Below, piece after piece: positions 1 to 7,360 of a DNA stretch of 27,380 nt. The stretch covers positions 1-27,380 of the forward strand of contig JAZQMO010000057.1 of the NCBI GenBank assembly GCA_045543495.1, in the 5' to 3' direction. Source of the DNA: RGIG5579 sp045543495. GTDB lineage: Bacteria > Bacillota > Clostridia > Oscillospirales > SIG627. The translations under genes were made by a program, and so were the position numbers. The notes beneath the pieces are model-generated. The model was not told where the DNA came from, made no database searches, and saw only the letters and a program-made list of their open reading frames with translations. Position 1 is the first letter of the stretch. Each line of letters begins with the position of its first letter.

Positions 1-70
1 TTCTTTTCACCAGCGACAACTTCTCCGCCTTGCTATGACTTCGGTTCTTTCCTCCCTTGGGCCGTCCCAT
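1..70 (-). CDS. N-terminus of a transposase-like protein, cut by the window edge
   Basis: Reading leftward from an ATG at 70, the frame is open for 23 codons to the window edge. The protein begins MGRPKGGKNR and continues with Ser/Lys/Glu-rich residues ending KLSLVKR. An AGGAGG ribosome-binding site lies 8 bases upstream. A start of the form M-(G/A)-R-P-K-G-G-K-N-R followed by a basic helix is what I know from OrfA-type helix-turn-helix proteins of clostridial IS3-like elements, so a transposase subunit is the best guess. The perfect hairpin at 93-127, just upstream, fits the end of an insertion sequence. Only the first 23 residues are visible, so another HTH protein is possible. Confidence 0.5.
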   Translation of the reverse strand, partial: MGRPKGGKNRSHSKAEKLSLVKR

Positions 71-92
71 CTCTTTTTCCTCCTATACAAAA

Positions 93-127
93 ATGTTGGT
101 AGACACTTTTTTTGTGTCTACCAACAT
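93..127. repeat. Perfect 14-bp inverted repeat around a T7 loop
   Basis: Arms 93-106 (ATGTTGGTAGACAC) and 114-127 are exact reverse complements, with a loop of seven T on the + strand. It lies 23 bp upstream of the transposase-like start at 70. Read on the minus strand the element starts TGTTGG, matching the 5'-TG rule of IS3-family ends, and the second arm is followed by a short T run. It could be an IS end that also acts as a transcription-blocking hairpin, or an operator. The sequence does not decide between these. Confidence 0.6.
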
Positions 128-247
128 TATATCATTTCAAAAAAGAGGTTTTCTCTTTTTCGGGCATTTTTTGTATAGAAGCCTTTTTTTCGCTCAAAAT
201 GAAAGATAGGATACGCTTTTACATAAAATAAGGTCAAGGAGGTGTAT

Positions 248-1285
248 ATGGACCGATCCAAACAAAACAAGGCCCGAGAGCTATTGGTTTTTGCTCTGCT
301 TGGGATCCTTCTGTATTTCGTGATACAAAAATTGTTTTTCATTCTGTTCCCCGCCGCCCTTGCCTTTGTATTTTCGCAAGGGATCCGCTCCAGCTTTCGC
401 CGCTTAAAGCCCTTGTCGGAGGGGGTGAAGCGGATCTTGGTGGTGCTGGTTCTCCTGATCTTCTTTTCCTTTTTATCCCTTCTTGTGATTTTGGTTACGG
501 AGCGAATCTTACACACCGTCACTTCCCTCTCCGCCTCCCTGACGGGAGCGGGCGAATCCATTACCCGTACCCTTCAAAACACGATCCGCTCCGTCGAGGA
601 CTTTTTTTCGCAAATCCTCCATCGGGATCTGAAAAACAGCTTTCAATCCTCCCTGCCCGCCATTTTCAGTAAAACGGCAGAGAGCCTTGCCGCAAAGCTT
701 CCGCAATGGATCGCCTCTGTTGTGGCGTGGATCCCCCGCTTTTTCGTATCTTTTTTTATTTTTCTGATATGCACCTATTATTTTTCCTGTGATTGGGAAA
801 GGCTTTCGGGAATCTTCATCAAACGGATCTCAAAGGAAAAAAGAGAGAGTCTTTGCCGATTGAAAAATCGCTTCTTCCGTGGCTTGATCCACTATTCCAG
901 AGCCTATTTTCTCCTGTTTCTCTTTACCTTTTCGGTTCAGTTTTTGGGTCTTGTGATCCTGAAGGTTTCGGGAGCGGCGGGGAAAGCCGCCTTTATCGCT
1001 CTGATCGATCTTTTGCCTGTGTTCGGGTGCGGAACGGTTCTGATCCCCTGGGCCCTGTTCTGTCTTCTTTCGGGAAAAAGCGCCCTGGGAGCCTCTCTAT
1101 TGGTGCTGTATCTTGTGCATTTTGTTTTGCGGCAAATTCTGGAGCCGAAGATCGTGGGCTCCTCCATGGGTCTGCACCCTGTTTTTTCCTTGGTGCTGGT
1201 TCTCGGAGGGCTATATTTATTCGGCTTTTTCGGAATGGTCCTATTTCCCCTGATCGCTTCGTGTTTGGTGGAAAACGAGGCATAA
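248..1285 (+). CDS. ytvI: YtvI-like integral membrane protein, AI-2E transporter family (sporulation)
   Basis: This is a 345-residue polytopic membrane protein. Hydrophobic segments lie near residues 11-43, 61-84, 155-183, 213-236, 240-268 and 280-340, with a soluble amphipathic stretch around 85-150. The C-terminal signature of the AI-2E/PerM family is clear: a DLLPVFGCG motif, then R-Q-x-L-E-P-K-I-V-G and a GLHP loop. Those motifs and the length match the YtvI branch, named as a sporulation membrane protein in Bacilli and Clostridia; its transported substrate is unknown. The start is the ATG at 248, five bases after AAGGAGG at 236-242. A GTG at 242 overlaps that site and is unlikely. The gene stands alone and converges on rpmB, sharing the terminator at 1288-1312. 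Confidence 0.83.
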   Translation: MDRSKQNKARELLVFALLGILLYFVIQKLFFILFPAALAFVFSQGIRSSFRRLKPLSEGVKRILVVLVLLIFFSFLSLLVILVTERILHTVTSLSASLTGAGESITRTLQNTIRSVEDFFSQILHRDLKNSFQSSLPAIFSKTAESLAAKLPQWIASVVAWIPRFFVSFFIFLICTYYFSCDWERLSGIFIKRISKEKRESLCRLKNRFFRGLIHYSRAYFLLFLFTFSVQFLGLVILKVSGAAGKAAFIALIDLLPVFGCGTVLIPWALFCLLSGKSALGASLLVLYLVHFVLRQILEPKIVGSSMGLHPVFSLVLVLGGLYLFGFFGMVLFPLIASCLVENEA

Positions 1286-1287
1286 AA

Positions 1288-1312
1288 AAATCCCCGTCAA
1301 TGACGGGGATTT
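1288..1312. terminator. Bidirectional Rho-independent terminator between ytvI and rpmB
   Basis: The sequences 1288-1299 and 1301-1312 are perfect reverse complements (core TCCCCGTC/GACGGGGA), giving a GC-rich stem with a minimal loop. T-rich tracts follow on both strands: the A run at 1284-1290 is a T run on the minus strand, and TTTTGCATTTTT follows on +. It sits between convergent stop codons. Confidence 0.85.
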
Positions 1313-1326
1313 TGCATTTTTGAGAA

Positions 1327-1512
1327 TTAAACTCTCTCAACCTTGCCGCTTCTCAAGCAGTGAGCGCAAACATAAACACGGGTATGAGTACCGTTTACAA
1401 CGGCTCTGACCTTCTTTACGTTGGGCTTCCAAGCATGGTTGGTTCTTCTGTGGGAGTGGGACACTCTCTGACCGAAAGCTACGCCCTTTCCGCAAATTTC
1501 ACACTTTGCCAT
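1327..1512 (-). CDS. rpmB: 50S ribosomal protein L28, zinc-binding form
   Basis: This is a 61-residue basic protein that starts MAKCEICGKG and carries CxxC pairs at both ends (CEIC near the N-terminus, CAHC near the C-terminus). That is the four-cysteine (C+) form of L28, part of the large ribosomal subunit. The motif GxxVSHSHRRTNHAWKPN is diagnostic. An ATG five codons upstream is possible, but GGAGGT lies seven bases before the ATG at 1512 and the family starts here. It is the last gene of the minus-strand rpsF-ssb-rpsR-secG-rpmB row, 52 bp after secG. A short GCGC-TAAG-GCGC hairpin in that gap may set processing or a weak separate expression level. L28 is more often found alone, so its place next to secG is mildly unusual. 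Confidence 0.95.
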   Translation of the reverse strand: MAKCEICGKGVAFGQRVSHSHRRTNHAWKPNVKKVRAVVNGTHTRVYVCAHCLRSGKVERV

Positions 1513-1564
1513 TTCAATTACCTCCAAAAGCGCCTTAGCGCATACATCATTCGTTTACTGCAAA

Positions 1565-1975
1565 TCAGTCTGCAGTCTTGGTTTCTTCGGCAGTAACCTC
1601 TTCTTCGGTCTCTTCTGCCGTTGCGGTTTCTTCTTCGGTTACGGTCTCTTCTTCCTCTTTGGTCTCGGTCTGGCTAGACTGAGTAGAGTTGTTGGAAGTG
1701 CCGGAGCCGGAGGAAACCTTATTGTTGTTCTGAACGCCGCTGAGAACGTACACGATCAGAACCAGAACCATAAAGATGATCGACACGATGGTAGTAGCCT
1801 TGCTGAGGACACGGTCGATGGTCTTGCCCTTGGTTTTGCCGAAGAAGGTCTCGGCGCCACCGGCAATGGTTCCGGACAGCTTACTGTCTTTTCCGCTCTG
1901 CATCAATACGGCAATCACCAAAAAGATCGCCAGCAAGATCATGACGGAACACAGGATGGTAATAACTACGTCCAT
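1565..1975 (-). CDS. secG: SecG protein-export subunit with a long acidic tail
   Basis: SecG is the small accessory subunit of the SecYEG translocon in the cytoplasmic membrane. Two transmembrane segments are visible (residues about 4-25 and 62-80). Between them is the family loop LMQSGKDSKLSGTIAGGAETFFG, where the Q-x-G and GG-A-x-x-x-F-G elements are typical. The start is fixed by AAGGAG ahead of the ATG at 1975. The core of about 80 residues is normal, but residues 82-136 form a low-complexity tail rich in Asn/Ser and then Glu/Thr, almost doubling the protein. The tail would leave the membrane on the same side as the N-terminus. The gene lies 21 bp after rpsR and is probably cotranscribed with it. 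Confidence 0.92.
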   Translation of the reverse strand: MDVVITILCSVMILLAIFLVIAVLMQSGKDSKLSGTIAGGAETFFGKTKGKTIDRVLSKATTIVSIIFMVLVLIVYVLSGVQNNNKVSSGSGTSNNSTQSSQTETKEEEETVTEEETATAEETEEEVTAEETKTAD

Positions 1976-1996
1976 TTTCCTACTCCTTGGATTAAA

Positions 1997-2236
1997 TTAA
2001 TCGCTGATATAGGGAAGGATTGCGATCTGACGGGCACGCTTGATTGCGGTGGTCAGCTCTCTCTGATGCTTTGCACAGGTGCCGGTGATTCTTCTGGGAA
2101 GAATCTTGGAACGCTCGGAAACGAACTTGCGGAGCTTAGCAGCATCCTTGTAATCGATCTGAGCAACTTTTTCAGCGCAGAATGCGCAAACTTTTTTCTT
2201 TCTCTTGGGTCTGAATGCCTTTTGTTCTTTATCCAT
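1997..2236 (-). CDS. rpsR: 30S ribosomal protein S18, cysteine form
   Basis: This is a 79-residue basic protein with a Lys/Arg-rich N-terminus, a CAFC pair and the conserved core DYKDAAKLRKFVSERSKILPRRITGTCAKHQREL, shown here only as a family hallmark. S18 binds S6 on the platform of the small subunit. I chose the ATG at 2236 because GGAGG lies eight bases upstream. An in-frame TTG at 2260 would place this ribosome site inside the coding sequence. It is the third gene of the classic rpsF-ssb-rpsR operon, 27 bp after ssb, and is probably controlled together with rpsF by the leader near 3023-3093. Confidence 0.96.
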   Translation of the reverse strand: MDKEQKAFRPKRKKKVCAFCAEKVAQIDYKDAAKLRKFVSERSKILPRRITGTCAKHQRELTTAIKRARQIAILPYISD

Positions 2237-2263
2237 TCGTCTATCCTCCGTTGGTTTCAAAAA

Positions 2264-2701
2264 TTAAAAGGGAAGGTCGTCGTCTGTGCTCATTTCCTCA
2301 AAGGCGACATCCTTCGGGCTTGCGCCGTAGGGAGCAGGTGCTGCACCCATGGCGGGAGCGGATCCATCGCTCTTTCTTTCCACGAACTGAGCCTCGTCAG
2401 CAACGACTTCGGTCACATATCTCTTCTGGCCGTTCTGATCGGTCCAGGATCTGGACTGCAGAGAGCCGACAATGAGAATGGACTTGCCCTTCTGGAAATA
2501 CTTGGTGATGAATTCTGCGGTGTTGCGCCATGCAACGATGTTGATAAAATCAGCCTGCTGAGCATTTTCCGCATTTTTGGATGAAAATCTTCTGGATACG
2601 GCAATGCTAAACGAGGTTACGGAAATTCCGTTTTGCGTTTGTTTCAATTCCGGATCGGCCGTTAAGTTGCCGATCAGAATCACCTTGTTAAAGGATGCCA
2701 T
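2264..2701 (-). CDS. ssb: Single-stranded DNA-binding protein
   Basis: This 145-residue protein has an N-terminal OB-fold of about 105 residues that starts MASFNKVILIGNLTADPEL, contains the conserved WRNTAEF segment, and reaches the strand around VVADEAQF. A flexible Ala/Pro/Gly/Ser linker follows. The protein ends with the acidic tip DDDLPF, which recruits partners such as RecO, PriA and RecQ in known SSBs. It is essential for replication and repair and works with RecO, encoded at 6569-7360. The ATG at 2701 has AAGGGG upstream and lies 11 bp after the rpsF stop, so the two genes are tightly coupled. Confidence 0.97.
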   Translation of the reverse strand: MASFNKVILIGNLTADPELKQTQNGISVTSFSIAVSRRFSSKNAENAQQADFINIVAWRNTAEFITKYFQKGKSILIVGSLQSRSWTDQNGQKRYVTEVVADEAQFVERKSDGSAPAMGAAPAPYGASPKDVAFEEMSTDDDLPF

Positions 2702-2712
2702 TGTCTGACCCC

Positions 2713-3009
2713 TTATGCATCCAGACGGATGGTCATGGAGCGGAGAATGCCTTCGGTGATGTTGAACACTCTTTCCAGCTCAACGGGGAAATCACGATTG
2801 GCGGTGTACTGCATGATGACATAGTAACCGTCGTTCACGTCATCGATGGGATAAGCAAGTCTTCTCTTGCCCCACTCATCGGTGTTTTCTACGACTGCGT
2901 TCTTCTCGATCATACCCTTGAACTTTGCTACGAGTTCCTGAACCTTCTCTTCGCCAAGCTCGGTATTTACGATAAACACAGTTTCGTACTTACCCTTCAG
3001 TTGTTCCAT
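2713..3009 (-). CDS. rpsF: 30S ribosomal protein S6
   Basis: This 98-residue protein begins MEQLKGKYETVFIVN and has the S6 ferredoxin-like core. The motif EWGKRRLAYPI is followed by DGYYV and the FNITEGILRSM region. S6 forms a heterodimer with S18 on the 30S platform. The frame stays open upstream to 3237, but AAAGGAGGT six bases before the ATG at 3009 and the family's length fix the start. It is first in the operon rpsF-ssb-rpsR(-secG-rpmB), driven by the promoter at 3100-3128 with a structured leader in between. Confidence 0.96.
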   Translation of the reverse strand: MEQLKGKYETVFIVNTELGEEKVQELVAKFKGMIEKNAVVENTDEWGKRRLAYPIDDVNDGYYVIMQYTANRDFPVELERVFNITEGILRSMTIRLDA

Positions 3010-3022
3010 TATGTTACCTCCT

Positions 3023-3093
3023 TTTGGTCGTAAGGCTTCTTCGGTGTGAAGAAGCAAGAAGCACGATGATGAATCGATTTCATCGTGACACAT
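3023..3093 (-). promoter_or_regulatory. Candidate S6:S18 ribosomal-protein leader of rpsF
   Basis: Between the promoter and the rpsF ribosome site the minus-strand transcript can form two hairpins. One has an 8-bp stem (3080-3087 with 3062-3069). The other has a 7-bp stem GCTTCTT/AAGAAGC (3035-3055) with loop CACACCG. Many bacterial rpsF leaders carry an S6:S18-binding motif with a conserved CCG, and this loop and position resemble it. The match is by eye, and I cannot place every conserved base. Confidence 0.45.
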
Positions 3094-3099
3094 CATAGA

Positions 3100-3128
3100 A
3101 TTATACACAATCCCTTCCCGTTTGTCAA
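3100..3128 (-). promoter_or_regulatory. SigA-type promoter of the rpsF operon
   Basis: On the minus strand TTGACA (3123-3128) and TATAAT (3100-3105) are both perfect consensus hexamers with the ideal 17-bp spacer. Transcription would start near 3093 and give a leader of about 85 bases before rpsF, as expected for a strongly expressed ribosomal operon. Confidence 0.9.
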
Positions 3129-3150
3129 GAGTTTTTTCCAAAAGGGCAAA

Positions 3151-3178
3151 AAAAGAAAAAAGAGACGGTGTCGTCTCT
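3151..3178 (-). terminator. Rho-independent terminator of the SleB-like gene
   Basis: The stem AGAGACG/CGTCTCT (3161-3167 with 3172-3178) has a four-base loop. On the minus strand it is followed by a long T-rich tract (T6-C-T7). It starts right after the stop codon at 3179 and separates this gene from the rpsF promoter. Confidence 0.85.
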
Positions 3179-3946
3179 TTATCTCTTGTAAAAACGGTGT
3201 CCCTCAATTTCGCATACCACCTGAAGGCTGGCATCAAACCAGTTGTCCTCCCCTACCAGGTACGGATTGCAGAAATACAGGGCGCCTTGGGCATAGTCGG
3301 GGCTTTCGCCGCTCAAAACGGAATTGACCGCCTGCACCGTAACATCGGTGGGGGCCCAATCGCCGCGGTTTTCATAAAAGGGCATCACATCAAATTGATT
3401 GGGTGCCATAAGCACCTCTTTCACCGTGAAGGCAAATCGCTCTCCCTGCACACGGTTCATAACCACCTGAGCAATGAGCATTTTGTGCTCCAGAGAGCCG
3501 CTGCGGGTCTCAAAATCCACGCAGTAGAGAAGCATTTGGTATTCCTCGGGGGTCAACTCATAGCAGATCTCAAATTTTCCCAATTCCTCCGCAGACAAAT
3601 GGGATGAGAGCACCATAGAGGAAAGGGATGCTCGGGCGGGATCGGTGGTCTTCTCCGGCGCAGACCCAAAGAGGGCGGCCGAAAGAGAGCCTTTGTTGAT
3701 ACCGGAAATCTCGGAAGGATCGTTTTCCTGATCCAAAATTGCCAAAACGGATTCGGGAGTAATTTCCTCCCATGCTTCTTCCACCGGTACTTCCTTTTCC
3801 TCAACCGCTTCCGATTCGACCGAGGTCTGACGGGAAGGGCGATAAATGCGAAGGTCCAAGGGGAAGGTTTGGATCATAAAAACAAAAATCATACCAAGGG
3901 TAACTGCTGACATCCATCCGGTAACACCTACCAGTCTTTTCGTCAT
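3179..3946 (-). CDS. SleB-like cell-wall hydrolase, membrane-anchored
   Basis: This is a 255-residue protein. One N-terminal hydrophobic segment (about 9-27) can act as a signal anchor. An acidic, variable linker (about 42-125) follows, then a C-terminal Hydrolase_2 domain (about 133-255) of the SleB/CwlJ type. Glu146 in DFETRSG sits where the catalytic Glu of SleB lytic transglycosylases is found. The next helix VVMNRV, the NQFD element, GALYF-NP and the final GHRFYKR strand agree with the family. Such enzymes cut spore cortex or vegetative peptidoglycan; which one this serves is not visible. The ATG at 3946 has AGGAG seven bases upstream. It is monocistronic, with a promoter at 3996-4025 and its own terminator. 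Confidence 0.8.
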   Translation of the reverse strand: MTKRLVGVTGWMSAVTLGMIFVFMIQTFPLDLRIYRPSRQTSVESEAVEEKEVPVEEAWEEITPESVLAILDQENDPSEISGINKGSLSAALFGSAPEKTTDPARASLSSMVLSSHLSAEELGKFEICYELTPEEYQMLLYCVDFETRSGSLEHKMLIAQVVMNRVQGERFAFTVKEVLMAPNQFDVMPFYENRGDWAPTDVTVQAVNSVLSGESPDYAQGALYFCNPYLVGEDNWFDASLQVVCEIEGHRFYKR

Positions 3947-3995
3947 AAATACTCCTGATTTCGATTATTTTGTTGAAATTACAAAACCGTTGGGG

Positions 3996-4025
3996 ATTAT
4001 AAATCAAAGAAAAATATCTTGTCAA
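3996..4025 (-). promoter_or_regulatory. SigA-type promoter of the SleB-like gene
   Basis: On the minus strand TTGACA (4020-4025) and TATAAT (3996-4001) are perfect hexamers separated by 18 bp. They lie 50 bp before the gene start. A vegetative-type promoter suggests the enzyme may not be confined to sporulation. Confidence 0.75.
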
Positions 4026-4153
4026 TATCGTTCTATATTTTTTAAAAAATACGAAACATTTTGTTCATTTTTGGAAAAATCCCCTTTTTTTCGTCTCTTT
4101 TTACACCGAAAAATGACGCTTCTTCCTTTTTTATTATATACAGTATATATTAT

Positions 4154-4186
4154 GAAACCGACGGGACAAATCATCCCGTCGGTTTC
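4154..4186 (-). terminator. Hairpin after mutS2, probable terminator
   Basis: A perfect 13-bp stem GAAACCGACGGGA/TCCCGTCGGTTTC (4154-4166 with 4174-4186) has a 7-base loop and lies 18 bp past the mutS2 stop. The minus-strand tail is AT-rich without a pure T run, so termination may be imperfect. The rest of 3947-4203 is AT-rich and shows only the promoter of the SleB-like gene. Confidence 0.6.
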
Positions 4187-4203
4187 AATTGTTTACAAAA
4201 TGT

Positions 4204-6582
4204 TCATTTTTTCATTTCCAGAATGGTGACACCGCCATCCCCTTCTCCGTACAGGCCGAGGCGATAGGAGCGGATTCTGGGATCCTTTTTGAAGTAGCGC
4301 CAAAGACCCGCCTTCAGGGCGCCGGTTCCCTTGCCGTGAATGACGGTAACGCTCTCAAAGCCCGTCAGGATCACATCGTCCAGATACTTATCCACCACAA
4401 ACCAGGCATCGTCCGTCACAAGGCCCCGAACATCCACGGAATTGGTGGTATGACTGCGGGGAGAGGAGGTGACGGAGCCCTTCTTTTTCTCCTTCTTTTT
4501 GGCGGAAAGCTCCGTGATCAGGCGCAGGGTGGAAACAGGGGTTTTCATTCTCAAATTTCCGACGCAGACCGTGGCCTCCTGCCCCTGCAGCTTCTCCACG
4601 ACCCCCTCTTTTCCCACGGTGGAAACAAGCACCGAATCCCCCTTTTTCAAGGGACGAGGGAGTACATAATCCTCTCCCTTTTCCTCGACTCGGACCATAC
4701 GGGAGGAGATATCCTCCTCTGCGCCGCGCAGGGTGAGACGGAGCTTTCTGCGCTCCTCCTCCAAATCCTCCTGTGCCTTGTTTTTCAGGGCTTTTTTCTG
4801 CATTTCCTCCAGCTTTTCAAAGGTGGAATCGGACAGGGCGTGAGCACTTTTGACCAGACGAAGAGCCTCTTTTTTGGCTCGCTCCAGTTCCTTTTCGGCT
4901 CCCGCCAAAAGGCTTTCCCGTTCCTTGAGGGCGCCCTCTCGGGCGGCCTTGGCCTCCTCCAGAAGGCGATGGGCCTCTTCCCTCTCCTTTTCCATACTGA
5001 CTCGCTCGGCCTCCAGCTTTCCCACAACGGTTTCAAAACGGCGGTTTTCCGCCTTCACCAAGCGCTCGGCACGGGAAATGATCTCCTCGGAAAGACCGAG
5101 GCGGGAGGAAATGAGAAAGGCGTTGGAGCGGCCGGGGGTACCCAAAATCAAGCGATAGGTCGGCTTCAGGGTAGAAATATCAAATTCACAGGAAGCATTT
5201 TCCACCCCTTCGGTCTCCAGTGCATAGGTTTTCAACTCCGCATAGTGGGTGGTGGCGGCACAGTACATTCCCCTCTCCCGCACCTCCTCCAAAATGGACT
5301 CCGCCAAGGCGGCACCCTCAATGGGGTCTGTTCCGCTGCCCAATTCGTCAAAGAGCACAAGGGACCCCGGAACGGCAAGAGAGAGCATAGAAATAATATT
5401 CACAATATGGGCCGAGAAGGTGGAGAGAGACTGCTCAATGCTCTGCTCGTCTCCGATATCGGCCAAAATATCGGGATAAACGGGGATCTCAGCCTCCTCG
5501 GCGGGAAGAAAGAGCCCTGTTTGTGCCATCATAGACAAAAGACCGATGGTCTTCAGGGTCACGGTCTTACCTCCCGTATTGGGGCCTGTGATCACAAGCG
5601 TGCGAAAGCCCTTCCCCAAATGAACGCTGATGGGAACGGCCTTCTTCGGATCCAGAAGGGGGTGACGGGCCAAAACCAGATTCAAATGACCCGCACGGGA
5701 GATCTTCGGCTCGGTGGCATCCATGGCATCGGCAAGAGAGGCTCTTGCAAAAATCACGGAAAGCTCCACCACATTGTAAAAATCCAAGGTGAGGGCATCG
5801 GAAAAAGAGGCGATCCTGTGGGAAAGCTCACCGAGGATACGGTCGATCTCGTCCTTCTCCTCCCCCTCCAAGATTTTGATCTGATTGTTTAATTCCACCA
5901 CGGCGGCGGGCTCAATGAACACCGTAGCACCGCTGGCGCTGGTATCGTGAACCAGACCCTTGATCTCGTTTTTATATTCGCTTTTCACGGGGATGACATA
6001 GCGGGAATTGCGGAAGGTGATGATATTTTCCTGCAAAAAGGTTCCGTAGGCCCCTGAAATATAATGCTGAAGGGAATCACGGATGCGGGCGGCGCAGCTT
6101 GCCATCTTTCTGCGGATGGAATGAAGTGCGGGGGTGGCATCATCGGCAATGGCATCCTCCGAGAGAATACAGCGGGTGATCTCCTTTTCCAGATCCCGCT
6201 CCACAATGAGGCGGCGAAACAGCTCTCCCAACAGGGCATTTTCTCCCTCTAGCCCCTCTCCGTAGACCCGTGCCTTGGAAACACCGTGAAGCATGGCTCC
6301 GATCTTCAAAATCTCAGCGGGGTTTAGGTGGGCTCCCTTGACGGCACGGTCCAGAATCAGCGGGACGGTGGGGTGAGCGGACAAGGGAGGATTCCCCTTC
6401 ATGGCGGCCACCCTTTTGGCAATGGCGGTCTCCTTTTGCAGATAGATGACCCGATCGGCCTCCACCTCGGGGGTCAGGGTCAGGATCCTTTCCTTTCCCG
6501 CCTCTACGGTGCAGTGCCCCGCCAAAAGCTGCAGGATCTTATGATACTCCAAGGTTTCCTTGGCTTTTTCAAATGCTTTCAT
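4204..6582 (-). CDS. mutS2: Endonuclease MutS2
   Basis: This is a 792-residue protein with the full MutS2 layout. An N-terminal core/lever region covers about 1-300. The ABC-type ATPase starts with the Walker A TGPNTGGKT at 332-340 and includes ATTHYAELK. A long charged coiled coil (about 510-640) follows, then a KOW-like linker (about 640-690) and a C-terminal Smr nuclease domain (about 715-792) with HGKGTG near 748. Known MutS2 proteins act on branched DNA and collided ribosomes. The Smr DxHG motif reads DVRG here, as in many MutS2 proteins. I chose the ATG at 6582 because GAGGA precedes it and the family begins MKAFEKAKETLEY. The frame is open a further 15 codons upstream, inside recO. It overlaps the end of recO by 14 bp, so it is translated from the same transcript. 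Confidence 0.95.
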   Translation of the reverse strand: MKAFEKAKETLEYHKILQLLAGHCTVEAGKERILTLTPEVEADRVIYLQKETAIAKRVAAMKGNPPLSAHPTVPLILDRAVKGAHLNPAEILKIGAMLHGVSKARVYGEGLEGENALLGELFRRLIVERDLEKEITRCILSEDAIADDATPALHSIRRKMASCAARIRDSLQHYISGAYGTFLQENIITFRNSRYVIPVKSEYKNEIKGLVHDTSASGATVFIEPAAVVELNNQIKILEGEEKDEIDRILGELSHRIASFSDALTLDFYNVVELSVIFARASLADAMDATEPKISRAGHLNLVLARHPLLDPKKAVPISVHLGKGFRTLVITGPNTGGKTVTLKTIGLLSMMAQTGLFLPAEEAEIPVYPDILADIGDEQSIEQSLSTFSAHIVNIISMLSLAVPGSLVLFDELGSGTDPIEGAALAESILEEVRERGMYCAATTHYAELKTYALETEGVENASCEFDISTLKPTYRLILGTPGRSNAFLISSRLGLSEEIISRAERLVKAENRRFETVVGKLEAERVSMEKEREEAHRLLEEAKAAREGALKERESLLAGAEKELERAKKEALRLVKSAHALSDSTFEKLEEMQKKALKNKAQEDLEEERRKLRLTLRGAEEDISSRMVRVEEKGEDYVLPRPLKKGDSVLVSTVGKEGVVEKLQGQEATVCVGNLRMKTPVSTLRLITELSAKKKEKKKGSVTSSPRSHTTNSVDVRGLVTDDAWFVVDKYLDDVILTGFESVTVIHGKGTGALKAGLWRYFKKDPRIRSYRLGLYGEGDGGVTILEMKK

Positions 6583-7360
6583 TCTGATTATCCTCTTCCA
6601 AGGGCTTGATACCGCCCTTGACCTCATGGTAAAACTCCAGAGTCTTGTATTTTCTCTCCAGCTGATTGATCAGGTACTTTTCCGCAAAACGGGAAAAATC
6701 CTTCAGCAAATCCTCGGGGATCTTCAAGGCGTATGCCTTATCCTCCCCCATTTCCACGCTGTGGCGGCACAGAGCAATCACATCACGGGAGACACGCTTC
6801 AAGCCTGTATCCATACTGCCGAGGCACTCGGTACAGACCAGATCCCCCTCCACGAGACGGAAGAACATAGAGGGAAACAGGTCAGCCTCCTTTTCGCAAA
6901 CGGAGCATTCCTGCAGGCGGGGGGTCAAGCCGTTGGCGGCCAAAAGCCGCATTTCAAACACCGCCTTGATCAGATCCCGTGGCCGATCCTCCTTGGCAAG
7001 CAAATACAGGGCGTTCATCAAAAGGCGAAGGACCGCCTTGCCCGTTTCCGCATCTCTTGCCACATCCTCGCTGATCTCCGCAAAATAAGAAGCAAGAGCC
7101 ATGGTCTCCAAGGAAGCACCCTGACGCACGGTGGAATAGAGGGGAGCGGCCTTCTGCAGAAAGCACTTATCCCCTCTTTGATTCAACACAAATTCAGAGT
7201 ACACGAAAAGAGCGCATCCCGCCGCATTTTTGCTGGTGATGCTGCGGATCCCTCTCGCCTTGAAAAAAATCATTCCCTCTTCGGTCAAGGCGGTGATCAA
7301 TTTATCGCTTTCCGCATACTTGACACTGCGAAGGACAAGGCCCTTGACGGTTTTGATCAT
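6569..7360 (-). CDS. recO: DNA repair protein RecO
   Basis: RecO (263 residues) loads RecA onto SSB-coated single strands in the RecFOR pathway. The N-terminal OB-fold (about 1-80) starts with the hallmark KGLVLRSVKYAESDKL. The helical C-terminal domain carries a zinc site at Cys152, Cys155, Cys176 and Cys179 (CSVC and CTEC). The length is normal. The start overlaps the era stop in an ATGA, and its end overlaps mutS2 by 14 bp, so translation of the three is coupled. The partner SSB is encoded at 2264-2701. Confidence 0.95.
   Translation of the reverse strand: MIKTVKGLVLRSVKYAESDKLITALTEEGMIFFKARGIRSITSKNAAGCALFVYSEFVLNQRGDKCFLQKAAPLYSTVRQGASLETMALASYFAEISEDVARDAETGKAVLRLLMNALYLLAKEDRPRDLIKAVFEMRLLAANGLTPRLQECSVCEKEADLFPSMFFRLVEGDLVCTECLGSMDTGLKRVSRDVIALCRHSVEMGEDKAYALKIPEDLLKDFSRFAEKYLINQLERKYKTLEFYHEVKGGIKPLEEDNQNESI

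Noticed and set aside
186..241. SigE-like -10 box CATAAAAT before ytvI
   Set aside because: The only ATA upstream gives a spacer of about 11 bases, too short; the area is AT-rich.
4189..5892. 567-codon open frame on the + strand
   Set aside because: It lies wholly opposite mutS2, has no ribosome site and gives a Gly/His/Leu-rich sequence without family features, as expected from antisense of a GC-rich gene.
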